In this document: one piece after another, positions 28,748 through 35,906 of the stretch
How the letters are laid out: every line of letters starts with the position of its first letter
Numbering within the stretch: position 1 is the first letter of the stretch
Assembly (NCBI RefSeq): GCF_006483445.1
Contig: NZ_PPPT01000174.1
Coordinates: 1 to 35,906, forward strand
Length of the DNA: 35,906 nt
DNA from: Bradyrhizobium guangdongense
GTDB lineage: Bacteria > Pseudomonadota > Alphaproteobacteria > Rhizobiales > Xanthobacteraceae
Direction: 5' to 3'
Made by a program: the position numbers and the translations under genes
The notes under the pieces: generated by a model
The model's database searches: none
What the model was told of the DNA's origin: nothing
The model's input: the letters and a program-made list of their open reading frames with translations, nothing else

Positions 28748-30998
28748 GACCAACGAGTATCTCGGTTATCCCGATCGTATCAGCGTCCCGGCAGGCGAGG
28801 CCGTCAGATTCCAGCTGAGCAGCAAGCGGCCAAGCGTGAAGGTGGAGGTGTTGCGGCTGCGCTGTGGCGATGTCGATGCCAACGGCCCGGGCTTCAAATA
28901 TGAGGTGATGACGAGCAGCATTGACGGTGAGCATGCCTGCCTCGACCAACCGATCCGGCCCGGATCCAACGCGGTCATTGATCACGACGGTGCGCTGGTC
29001 CCAACCGGCGGGCACTGGTGTTTCGGAGCCTATGTGTATCCGACGCGGATCGCTGATAACGCCAAGGCCGTGATGGGAAATTGGTGCGAGCGATCGGCGC
29101 GCGGCTATGCGCTCGAGCTCGACGAGGAGGGGACTCTTGTCCTGGTGCTGGGCCAGGCGAGCGGTACGCCAGCCCGCTTTGCCCTCGACGTCAAGCTGCG
29201 CCCGCGTGTCTGGTCATTCGTATCCTGCGCGCTCGACCTTTCGCAGGGATCGGCCTCCTTGTCACTGATCGTTCCGCCCGACGGCGTTCGGCCGGCCGCT
29301 GCCCATTCGAAATCGTTCGCGCTACCACAAGCGCTCGCGCTCGACTCCGGACTGCCGTTCCTGATCGCGGCCCATCATCTGAATGGCGATCGCCAATATA
29401 GCGCGCACTTCGACGGCAAGATCGAAGCTCCGCGTGTCCTTTCGCGGCCGTTGGACGCAGAGGCGCTGCGTGTCTTCGACGGCCGGCAGCGGACGGGAGC
29501 GAGCGATGCCGGGCTTGTCGCCTTCTGGGATTTCTCGAATGGAATCTCGTCACTGTCGGTCAAGGATCTTTCGCCGAACGGCCTGCATGGCCGCCTCCGC
29601 CAGTTGCCTCGCAGGGGCGTGACCGGCTTTCATTGGTCTGGATCCGTCCACGACTGGCGGCTGTCGCCGCAGGAATATGCGGCGATTCATTTCCACAGCG
29701 ACGACATCTACGATTGCGGGTGGCAGACCACCTGCACGCTCGATGTGCCGGCCCACTGGCGGTCAGGTGTCTATGCGCTCCGGCTGACTTCAGGTGGCGA
29801 CAATCCCGACCGGGACTGCGAAAGCTACGTCACCTTCTTCGTGACGCCTAGCAAGGCGTCCAGGCGCGCGGATCTCGTCGTGGTCGCTTCGGTCGCGACA
29901 TATCTGGCTTATGCCAACAGTGCGTTGCGTCTCTATCAGGTCCACTTCGAGACGCTGATGGAGCACGTTCTGTGGCTGCCGCAAGATGACGTCTTCATGC
30001 AGGAGAACCCGGAGATCGGCCAGTCGACCTATGATTGCCATGTCGACGGTTCGGGGCGAGCGTACAGCTCCTGGCTGCGGCCCATCCTCAACATGCGCCC
30101 GCGCGGCTACTGGTTCAATTTGATCAACGACACCCATATCCTCGACTGGCTCGAGGAGAAGGGGATCGCCTACGATCTGATCACGGATGTCGAGCTTGAC
30201 CGGGAAGGAGCGCGGGCGCTTGCGCCTTACCGGGTCATGATGACGCCGACCCACCCCGAATATTACAGCTTCAACATGATGAACGCGATCATGGCGTATC
30301 AGAACGCCGGTGGGCGGCATGTCTCGATGGGAGGCAATGCATTCTACTGGCGCTGCGGCTTTCATCCGGCCGCGCCCGCCGCGCTGGAGGTCCGCCGCGG
30401 CATGGCCGGAACGCGCACTTGGGAATCGGAGCCGGGTGAAGTGCACCTTGCCGGCACAGGCGAGCCGGGTTCGCTGTGGCGGCATTCGGGCTTTGCGCCG
30501 CAAAAGCTCGTCGGCGTCGGGTTCTCGGCCATGATCAACGATACCTGCGGCTACTATCTGCGCACCGCCGAAAGCGAGGATGCGCGCGTCACGTTCATCT
30601 TCGAGGGCACGGGCCGTCACGAAAAATTCGGTGATTTTGGATTTCGCTACAATGGCGCCGTCGGCAGCGAGATCGATCGCTACGATCTCGAGCTCGGAAC
30701 GCCGCCGCACGCGTTGCGGATCGCGACATCTGAAGGATTGGGCGCGGGCGCGCTGCCGACGCCGGAGGAGTTTCGCACCGTGGTCGACGGCCTTGACGGC
30801 ACGCAGAATGCGCTGGTGCGCGCCGACATGGTGTTCTTCGAGACCATCAATGGTGGCGCCGTCTTTGCGACGGGATCGATCACCTACGGCATGTCGTTGG
30901 GCCACAACAACTACGACAACAATATCAGCACCATCACGTGGAACGTCGTGAACAGGTTTCTCGATCCACGGCCTTTCGTCATGCCTGCCACAGCCTAG
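28737..30998 (+). CDS. N,N-dimethylformamidase-like large subunit (LamG domain plus DMFase catalytic domain)
   Basis: 753 aa from GTG 28737, with GGAGG 8 nt upstream, overlapping the small-subunit gene. Residues about 1-85 form a beta domain. About 90-290 is a concanavalin/LamG-like jelly roll (FGAYVYPTRI, LVAFWDFSNGI, SPNGLHGRL). About 380-745 is the DMFase catalytic fold with LAYANS (390-395), HPEYYS (506-511), GGNAFYWR and WESEPGE. The Paracoccus enzyme has a mononuclear Fe held by two Tyr and one Glu; Y392 and the HxE motif 506-508 are plausible counterparts. It should hydrolyse an N-substituted amide. The length matches the known subunit (about 760 aa). The natural substrate is unknown. 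Confidence 0.88.
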   Translation: MIYKTNEYLGYPDRISVPAGEAVRFQLSSKRPSVKVEVLRLRCGDVDANGPGFKYEVMTSSIDGEHACLDQPIRPGSNAVIDHDGALVPTGGHWCFGAYVYPTRIADNAKAVMGNWCERSARGYALELDEEGTLVLVLGQASGTPARFALDVKLRPRVWSFVSCALDLSQGSASLSLIVPPDGVRPAAAHSKSFALPQALALDSGLPFLIAAHHLNGDRQYSAHFDGKIEAPRVLSRPLDAEALRVFDGRQRTGASDAGLVAFWDFSNGISSLSVKDLSPNGLHGRLRQLPRRGVTGFHWSGSVHDWRLSPQEYAAIHFHSDDIYDCGWQTTCTLDVPAHWRSGVYALRLTSGGDNPDRDCESYVTFFVTPSKASRRADLVVVASVATYLAYANSALRLYQVHFETLMEHVLWLPQDDVFMQENPEIGQSTYDCHVDGSGRAYSSWLRPILNMRPRGYWFNLINDTHILDWLEEKGIAYDLITDVELDREGARALAPYRVMMTPTHPEYYSFNMMNAIMAYQNAGGRHVSMGGNAFYWRCGFHPAAPAALEVRRGMAGTRTWESEPGEVHLAGTGEPGSLWRHSGFAPQKLVGVGFSAMINDTCGYYLRTAESEDARVTFIFEGTGRHEKFGDFGFRYNGAVGSEIDRYDLELGTPPHALRIATSEGLGAGALPTPEEFRTVVDGLDGTQNALVRADMVFFETINGGAVFATGSITYGMSLGHNNYDNNISTITWNVVNRFLDPRPFVMPATA

Positions 30999-31033
30999 AC
31001 TGCTGCCTCGATTTCGGCCCAACATACAAAATC

Positions 31034-31056
31034 GCCATCTCGTCGCCAGAGATGGC
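31034..31056 (+). other. Intercistronic hairpin
   Basis: GCCATCTC (31034-31041) and GAGATGGC (31049-31056) form a perfect 8-bp stem with a 7-nt loop, between the two dimethylformamidase-type genes and 21 nt before the next ATG. There is no T-tract. It could mark mRNA processing or differential expression of the last gene. Confidence 0.45.
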
Positions 31057-31077
31057 TCTCGAACCAGGGAGGCTGTC

Positions 31078-32754
31078 ATGTCGGACAAGCCTGAGTTTCA
31101 CCCCCCGGAGTTGGGATCCCTCAACGTCGCTCCCCGCAGGGCGCGTCCGATGCATGCGGATGAGCACTGGGGCAGCCAGCCCTGGTACGAAGCCCCGCGC
31201 GGCGATCCCGCCGTGGCGGAGGTCTACACCTATACCGATGCGATGTCTTACGACCCAGGAGACGAAATCGTCTTTCGCTCCTCCGCAACCGCAAAGGCAT
31301 GGCGGTTGCAGATCTATCGCGATGGTCTCGAACCCGAGATGGTGCATGAGATCGATGCGCTTGAAGGCGTGTTCGCGGCCACGCCGCCCGATGCCTATCG
31401 CAATGGCTGCAACTGGCCCGTCGCTCATCGCTGGAAATTGCCGCCGGATCTGCGCTCGGGCTTCTATCGCGTGGTCTCGTCGTGCGAGCGGGCGAACGGG
31501 GCCCGCTTCGTCCAGCATCATTTCTTCGTCGTGCGTCCGACCGAGAAGACGCGGCGCGCGAAGATTCTGATGATCCTGCCGACAGGCACCTGGACCGCCT
31601 ACAATGATTTCGGCGGAGCCAATCACTATTTCGGCGTCGAAGGTCCTGACAGCGACGAGCCGTCGCCGGTGTTGTCGCTGCAGCGACCATGGACGCGCGG
31701 CGTGGTCTGGCTGCCCCCCGGCGCGCCGCGCATCTGCGCCGATCCTGCCCCCGGGATGGGTGACGCGCCGCGCTATCAGATGAAGGAGTGGGCGTTCTCC
31801 AACGGCTTTGGCCAGTATTACGCGGCAGCGGGTTGGGCCCAGTTCGACCGGCATTTCGTGCTCTGGGCGCAGAAGGAAGGCTACGCCCTCGACATGATCA
31901 CCCAGACCGATCTTCACTACCGGCCAGAGCTGCTCGACGCTTATCCGTGCGTCACCATCGTCGGCCATGACGAGTATTGGACGTGGGAGATGCGCGAGGC
32001 GATCGAACGTTATGTGGAAGGCGGCGGGCGGCTCGCGCGCTTCGGCGCCAACTTCCTGTGGCAGATCCGGCTCGAGGAGGATGGCAAGCGTCAAGTCTGC
32101 TACAAGTTCAAGGCCGTCCACAAGGACCCGATCGTCGGCACGGACCGCGCGCGCCTGATGACATCAGCCTGGGAAGATCGCAACGTCCGTTGGCCCGGCG
32201 CCTCGACGGTCGGCGTGAATGGCGCGCATGGCCTCTACGCGTCCTGGGGCGGCTTCGCGCCGAACGGCCAGAGAGGCTTTACGGTCTATCGCCCCGAGCA
32301 TTGGGCGTTTGCCGGCACCGGACTGCACTATGCGGATATCTTCGGCGACAAGCAGCACATCTTCGCCTACGAGGTCGACGGGCTGGACTACACGTTCCGC
32401 AACGGTCTTCCGTTTCCGGTTCCGGCCGAGGGGCAGCCCGAGACCATTCAGATCCTGGCGATGGCGCCGGCCGTCCTGGCCGAAGACGAGCCGCAGGGTG
32501 AGGGCTTCCGCTACTACGTACGCAGCAGCGACCACGAAGGCCTGGTGGAATGCATCACCGGCGAGGTCACGCCCGAGGGGCTGGCCCGCTACAAATACGG
32601 CTCAGGCATGATGGTGCACATGACCCGCGGCAAGGGCGAGGTGCTGACAGCCGCGACCTGCGAATGGGTGATGGGGCTGAAGCGCGGCGACCCGTTCACG
32701 CAGCGGATCACCCGCAACATCCTCGATCGCTTCACCGTGCCTCGCTCCGCGTGA
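31078..32754 (+). CDS. Stand-alone N,N-dimethylformamidase-type catalytic protein
   Basis: 558 aa, with GGGAGG 8 nt before the ATG. The N-terminal 155 residues are a beta domain (SYDPGDEIVFRSS, LQIYRDG, LRSGFYRVV). The rest matches the catalytic domain of the large subunit: TAYND (173-177) aligns with LAYAN, HDEYWT (297-302) with HPEYYS, and GANFLW with GGNAFYW. The central LamG domain is absent and no second small-subunit gene is present. Both putative Fe-binding motifs survive, so it is likely an active paralogue with a different substrate or step (inference). It ends 7 nt before the convergent GntR stop, with no terminator visible. Confidence 0.85.
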   Translation: MSDKPEFHPPELGSLNVAPRRARPMHADEHWGSQPWYEAPRGDPAVAEVYTYTDAMSYDPGDEIVFRSSATAKAWRLQIYRDGLEPEMVHEIDALEGVFAATPPDAYRNGCNWPVAHRWKLPPDLRSGFYRVVSSCERANGARFVQHHFFVVRPTEKTRRAKILMILPTGTWTAYNDFGGANHYFGVEGPDSDEPSPVLSLQRPWTRGVVWLPPGAPRICADPAPGMGDAPRYQMKEWAFSNGFGQYYAAAGWAQFDRHFVLWAQKEGYALDMITQTDLHYRPELLDAYPCVTIVGHDEYWTWEMREAIERYVEGGGRLARFGANFLWQIRLEEDGKRQVCYKFKAVHKDPIVGTDRARLMTSAWEDRNVRWPGASTVGVNGAHGLYASWGGFAPNGQRGFTVYRPEHWAFAGTGLHYADIFGDKQHIFAYEVDGLDYTFRNGLPFPVPAEGQPETIQILAMAPAVLAEDEPQGEGFRYYVRSSDHEGLVECITGEVTPEGLARYKYGSGMMVHMTRGKGEVLTAATCEWVMGLKRGDPFTQRITRNILDRFTVPRSA

Positions 32755-32761
32755 GCAACTT

Positions 32762-33568
32762 TCAGCGACGCCGGGATTTCGTGCGTGCGGCCTTGGCAGG
32801 TGGTGGGGCGCGCGTCTTCGTCGCTTCAGTCTCGACGTCTTCGTCAATGGCCGTCTCGGGAGTCATGAAGCGTGTGCCGCCATGCTTCTCCAGCAACCGG
32901 ACAAGATTCTGGCCGCCCTCCATCATATCCGCCTGGATCGACTCGCGAACCTTGTCCGGTCGGCGCTGCCGCAGATTCTTGAGAACGGATAAGTGCTGAT
33001 GTTCGTTTGGATAGGTCGGGGGGGCGTGCGGATAATGGAAATTCAACAAGGGCCCGTTGCGCATCCAGATATCGTCAAGGATGGCGAGCACTTCGGGAAG
33101 ACCCGATCCATCATAGAGGCCGCGGTGGAATTGCCAGTTGGCGCGAACCGCGTCGGACCATCTGTGCTCCTTCTCGGCGCTGATCAGCTCGCGGTGAGTG
33201 GCCTCCATCCTGTCGATATCGGCTTCCGAGATGCGCGTGGTGGCGTGCTCGGCGGCAAGTCCCTCGAGAAACAACCTGACAGTCCTGAGCTCGATATACT
33301 GCTTGGCCGTCATGTGCGCGACCATGATCGAGCGTCCCGCCTGCATCTCCAGCGCACGGCCGCGCACGAGCTGCATCAGGGCTTCGCGAATGGGCGTCTC
33401 CGAGACGTTCATGGTCGCGGCAAGATCGCGAATCTTGAAGCGATGGCCCGGCCAGAACCGGCCCTCCATCAGCGCCTGGCGCAGATTGTTGTAGACCAGG
33501 CTTGTCAGGCTGTCGCGCGCGACCGGGCCCACGCCGCCCTCGCCATGTCTCTGTTCAACGTCAGCCAT
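32762..33568 (-). CDS. GntR-family regulator, FCD subfamily
   Basis: 268 aa. Residues about 15-85 are a winged helix of GntR type: SLVYNNLRQALMEGRFWPG, then IRDLAATMNVSETPIREALMQL. Residues about 95-235 form the all-helical FCD ligand domain, with Arg/Asp/His residues (RTVRLFLEG, HRGLYDGSG, EHQHLSVL) in positions typical of the metal site that binds organic acids. The tail is Arg/Lys/Ala-rich. It is divergent from the aminotransferase across a 280-nt region holding two AT-rich operator-like sites. It is the only regulator in 21.6-35.1 kb, so it probably controls the three units that carry TGATATATCA (inference). Confidence 0.93.
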   Translation of the reverse strand: MADVEQRHGEGGVGPVARDSLTSLVYNNLRQALMEGRFWPGHRFKIRDLAATMNVSETPIREALMQLVRGRALEMQAGRSIMVAHMTAKQYIELRTVRLFLEGLAAEHATTRISEADIDRMEATHRELISAEKEHRWSDAVRANWQFHRGLYDGSGLPEVLAILDDIWMRNGPLLNFHYPHAPPTYPNEHQHLSVLKNLRQRRPDKVRESIQADMMEGGQNLVRLLEKHGGTRFMTPETAIDEDVETEATKTRAPPPAKAARTKSRRR

Positions 33569-33629
33569 GCTCGGTCCCCGAAAGGTCTGGGCCGTTTCGG
33601 CAATCCGCGCCGATACGGGTTCGAATCCA

Positions 33630-33650
33630 CTTCATATATAATATAGGATG
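33630..33650. promoter_or_regulatory. AT-rich operator-like site near the GntR gene
   Basis: CATATATAATATAGGAT resembles, but does not match, the TGATATATCA sites. It lies 62-82 nt upstream of the GntR start in an otherwise GC-rich region and may be its promoter or a weaker operator. Just before it, ACGGGTTCGAATCCACT (33615-33631) looks like a tRNA T-arm. Confidence 0.3.
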
Positions 33651-33803
33651 TCGTTCCTGCGCACTGATCGTCTGCGCCTTGTTCAGCGACAGGACCTTGA
33701 AGGTTCGCCGCCTCTCGAAACCCCAAATTTGTTAGCTCGGAATCGGACCGTGGCCTCACGAGGTCTACGGTCCCGGGCCGGCAAAGCAACAATTCCCTTG
33801 TCA

Positions 33804-33836
33804 CTAACAACATAATATATGATATATCATTGTTAG
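33804..33836. promoter_or_regulatory. Candidate GntR operator upstream of the aminotransferase
   Basis: The palindrome TGATATATCA (33820-33829) lies inside a larger inverted repeat with arms CTAACAA (33804-33810) and TTGTTAG (33830-33836). It ends 12 nt before ATG 33849, partly overlapping the region just upstream of the AGGAGAG ribosome-binding site. It is the third exact copy of the 10-mer in this locus. Confidence 0.6.
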
Positions 33837-33848
33837 AGGAGAGAAGGC

Positions 33849-35075
33849 ATGCCGGAATTGATCAGGACAAGGGATGCTGCCCTGCGGGCGCGAGCCGAAA
33901 AGGTTGTGCCAGGCGGGATGTGGGGTCATCTCCACGCGGCCAAGTTGCCGGAGACGTATCCGCAATTCTTCAGCCGCGGCGAGGGCGGCGTGCTCTGGGA
34001 TGTCGACGGTCACCGCTACGTGGACTTCATGTGCAGCTGGGGTCCCAATCTGCTCGGCCATCACCATCCCGAGGTGGAGGAAGCCGCCGAGCGTCAGCGG
34101 CGCGACGGCGACTGCCTCAATGGCCCGGCCGAAGTCATGGTCGAGTTGGCCGAGCTCATCGTGGACATGGTCGGACATGCCGATTGGACGCAGTTTCAGA
34201 AGAACGGCACCGATGCGACGACGACGTGCGTCACGATCGCGAGGGCTGCAACAGGCCGGCGAAAGATCCTCGTCGCCAAGGGAGCCTACCATGGCGCCGT
34301 GCCGTGGTGCTCACCGTCGCTTTTCGGTGTGACCGCGGAGGATCGCGCCCATCTCGCATACTTCACTTTCAACGACGTCGAGAGTCTTGAGGCGGCGGCT
34401 AACGCAGCGGGCGATGATCTTGCCGGAATTTTGATTTCGGCGTTCCGCCACGATCTCGGATTCGACCAGGAACTCCCCACCGCAGAGTTCGCGCGCGCGG
34501 CGCGCCGCATCTGTGACAGCAAGGGGGCCGCGCTTGTGATCGACGAAGTTCGCGCCGGCTTCCGCCTCAACGCCGCAGGTAGCTGGGAAGGGCTTGGTGT
34601 TCGGCCCGACTTGTCGGCCTGGAGCAAGGCGATCGCCAATGGACATTCCCTGGCGGCTGTGACCGGAGCTGATTGGCTGCGCCGTGCGGCGTCCCAGGTT
34701 TTTGTCACGGGGTCATTCTGGGCTGGCGCCGTCGCCATGGCTGCTGCCGTCGCGACGCTGAAGATCGTGCGCAGGGACGACGTTCCGACGCGTCTTGCGC
34801 AGCTCGGGCAAACGCTGCGTGATGGCCTGGAGACGCGCTCCCGTCAGTTCGGTCTGTCAATCCGTCAATCCGGGCCCGTGCAAATGCCGACCCTTTTGTT
34901 TGAAGGAGACCCGGACTATCGGAGAGGTACGGCCTTCTGCAGCGCGATGCTTGCAAGGGGCGTTTACTTCCATCCCAAGCACAACATGTTCCTCTGCGCC
35001 GCCCATACCGAGGCCGACATCGCCGTTGCCCTCGAGGCAGCGGAGCACGGCTTTGCAACCGTGGCGGCGCTTTGA
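33849..35075 (+). CDS. Class III PLP-dependent aminotransferase, glutamate-1-semialdehyde aminotransferase-like
   Basis: 408 aa, with AGGAGAG before the ATG. Fold-type I motifs are present: NGTDATTTCVTIAR for PLP phosphate binding, IDEV with Asp232 contacting the pyridine nitrogen, and the Schiff-base Lys260 in AWSKAIANG. The N-terminal GEGGVLWDVDGHRYVDF is typical of the class III group. It moves an amino group between an omega- or semialdehyde-type substrate and an acceptor, or acts as an aminomutase. Its own TGATATATCA operator ties it to the kinase and importer units. It may take nitrogen off the amine released by the amidohydrolases (inference). The stop lies 10 nt before a tRNA 3'-end fragment. 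Confidence 0.93.
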   Translation: MPELIRTRDAALRARAEKVVPGGMWGHLHAAKLPETYPQFFSRGEGGVLWDVDGHRYVDFMCSWGPNLLGHHHPEVEEAAERQRRDGDCLNGPAEVMVELAELIVDMVGHADWTQFQKNGTDATTTCVTIARAATGRRKILVAKGAYHGAVPWCSPSLFGVTAEDRAHLAYFTFNDVESLEAAANAAGDDLAGILISAFRHDLGFDQELPTAEFARAARRICDSKGAALVIDEVRAGFRLNAAGSWEGLGVRPDLSAWSKAIANGHSLAAVTGADWLRRAASQVFVTGSFWAGAVAMAAAVATLKIVRRDDVPTRLAQLGQTLRDGLETRSRQFGLSIRQSGPVQMPTLLFEGDPDYRRGTAFCSAMLARGVYFHPKHNMFLCAAHTEADIAVALEAAEHGFATVAAL

Positions 35076-35085
35076 CTCTCGCAAA

Positions 35086-35113
35086 CCAGGTTCGAGCCCT
35101 GGTGCGCCCACCA
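35086..35113 (+). other. tRNA 3'-end fragment, candidate attachment site
   Basis: CCAGG-TTCGAGC-CCTGG is a perfect T-arm, followed by TGCGCCC, A73 and CCA. No D-arm, anticodon arm or 5' acceptor precedes it; the aminotransferase stop is 10 nt upstream. tRNA 3' ends are the usual targets and duplicated borders (att) of tyrosine-recombinase islands, and a recombinase remnant lies 62 nt to the right. No intact tRNA with this end is in the window. Confidence 0.75.
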
Positions 35114-35174
35114 TTTAAATCAAACACTTAGCGGTTTTCACGAGCGGCGAAACCAGCGCCGTTTACACCACCCT

Positions 35175-35465
35175 TTACAGTTTTGTTCTCGCTTCGAGCT
35201 TCAGCACTGCGGCTTCGGCAAGCTGAATGTCGCGATCGAGATAGTGCGCATCGAGGATGGCCTCGACGTCCTTCAGCGAGTGGCCGGTGACGGCCGCGAT
35301 CTGCGGCACGCTGGCGCCGGCGATAGCCAACCGAACCACCGCCGTGCCGCGCAGGTCCTGACACGTAAGGCCGCTGATGCCGGCGCGCTCGCAGGCCATG
35401 CCCACGACGTGCGAAACCCATTGGACGGCCAGGGCCGCCGAATCGCCGGCGGAGGCATCGCGCAT
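35175..35465 (-). pseudogene. Tyrosine recombinase (integrase), C-terminal remnant
   Basis: 96 residues of a phage-type integrase C-terminus: DLRGTAVVRLA with catalytic Arg39, TGHS with His62, and the nucleophile Tyr75 in DAHYLDRD, at the normal His-to-Tyr spacing of 13. The N-terminal arm- and core-binding domains and the first catalytic Arg are missing. The open frame begins abruptly at 35465, where a different gene remnant takes over, so it was cut by deletion or recombination. Together with the tRNA end at 35086-35113 it marks an island border. It cannot be active. Confidence 0.85.
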
Positions 35466-35906
35466 CGAGCAACTCGAACAGGAGCTTGAGACGGACCGCA
35501 GGGAGCTCGAGATGACGATCCGCGATCTGCAGGCCTCGAACCAAGGAGCTGACGTCGCTGAACGAAGAAGCCGTTTCCCTGAACGAGGAATTCCAGTCGA
35601 CGAACGAGGAGTTGGAGTCGTTGCGGGAGGAACGAACTGCAGTCGCTCAACGAAGAACTTACGACGGTCAATAGTCAGCTTCAGGAGTCGCTCGACCGTG
35701 AGCGCAAGATAGGCGCTCAGGCTGACGTGCAGAGCGCGTCCGGAACCTGGTATCTTTGCAGTATTTCTCCTTACTGGACCCAGGAGGACCGGATCGAGGG
35801 CGTGGTCATCAACCTCGCCGATATCTCGACGCTGAAGGCGGGGGAGGCGAAGCTTCGCGGCGCGTGCGCTTATACTGAATCGATCACCGACACGATCCGC
35901 GAGCCG
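35464..35906 (+). pseudogene. Remnant of a CheR/CheB-PAS-type signalling protein, frameshifted and internally deleted
   Basis: A coiled-coil of repeated NEEL units (LNEEAVSLNEEFQSTNEEL and SLNEELTTVNSQLQES) is recognisable, typical of the linker in CheR-methyltransferase/PAS proteins. An extra A near 35542-35545 and a duplicated GAAC (35630-35637) break the frame. After the coil it passes almost at once to WYLCSISPYWTQEDRIEGVV, the end of a PAS domain, so most of the PAS domain is deleted. It continues past the window edge. The 5' catalytic domains were replaced by the integrase remnant. Confidence 0.7.

Overview
The window is GC-rich, densely packed and all bacterial. Its catabolic CoA pathways, numerous ABC importers, MarR/GntR/Crp regulators and an extragenic palindrome of the type common in Bradyrhizobium and Rhodopseudomonas suggest an alphaproteobacterium of the Bradyrhizobium group. 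This placement rests on protein style and the repeat, not on a database search.

Layout. (1) Positions 1-9799: a CoA-thioester catabolic cluster. It holds a thiolase tail, a DUF35 zinc-ribbon/SDR fusion, a cyclase-family hydrolase, a branched-chain-type ABC binding protein, an AMP-forming acyl-CoA ligase, a convergent MarR repressor, a two-domain flavin monooxygenase/old-yellow-enzyme fusion of the anthraniloyl-CoA (salicylyl-CoA) monooxygenase type, an acyl-CoA dehydrogenase and a RidA-family protein. A 28-bp near-perfect palindrome sits on the promoter of the fusion gene. Together they look like degradation of an aminobenzoate-like aromatic acid through CoA esters. (2) 9825-11278 (minus): a kdsB-like cytidylyltransferase followed at 2 nt by a histidine-phosphatase-family gene. 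(3) 11768-11997: a small ORF whose ribosome-binding site is buried in a GAAA-capped hairpin.

(4) 12148-14700: an array of 21 closely spaced tRNA genes, all on the plus strand and all with encoded CCA, plus one truncated tRNA and an HNH endonuclease gene in the middle. It covers 18 amino acids by anticodon (no Thr, no intact Tyr), nearly one gene each. Several members are abnormal: a long-variable-arm tRNA with a Lys CTT anticodon, a short-variable-arm tRNA with a Leu TAG anticodon, two with replaced T-loops, two lacking U33, and a His tRNA lacking G-1. (5) 15013-21156: a membrane fatty-acid desaturase, a NitT/TauT-type ABC importer (binding protein, permease, ATPase), a Crp/Fnr regulator and a convergent amidase resembling the amidase half of allophanate hydrolase.

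(6) 21638-35075: the most interesting metabolic region. It holds an OtnK-type acid-sugar kinase, a FucA-like class II aldolase, a shikimate-dehydrogenase-like enzyme, a polyamine-type ABC importer, small and large subunits resembling N,N-dimethylformamidase, a second stand-alone dimethylformamidase-type protein, a GntR/FCD regulator and a class III aminotransferase. The 10-bp palindrome TGATATATCA recurs before three transcription units, suggesting one GntR-controlled regulon. I infer an undescribed route that imports a nitrogen-containing amide, hydrolyses it, removes the amine and feeds a sugar-acid-like carbon skeleton into a kinase/aldolase pathway. The substrate is unknown.

(7) 35086-35906: a tRNA 3'-end fragment, a C-terminal tyrosine-recombinase remnant and a frameshifted signalling gene. 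This marks an old genomic-island boundary.
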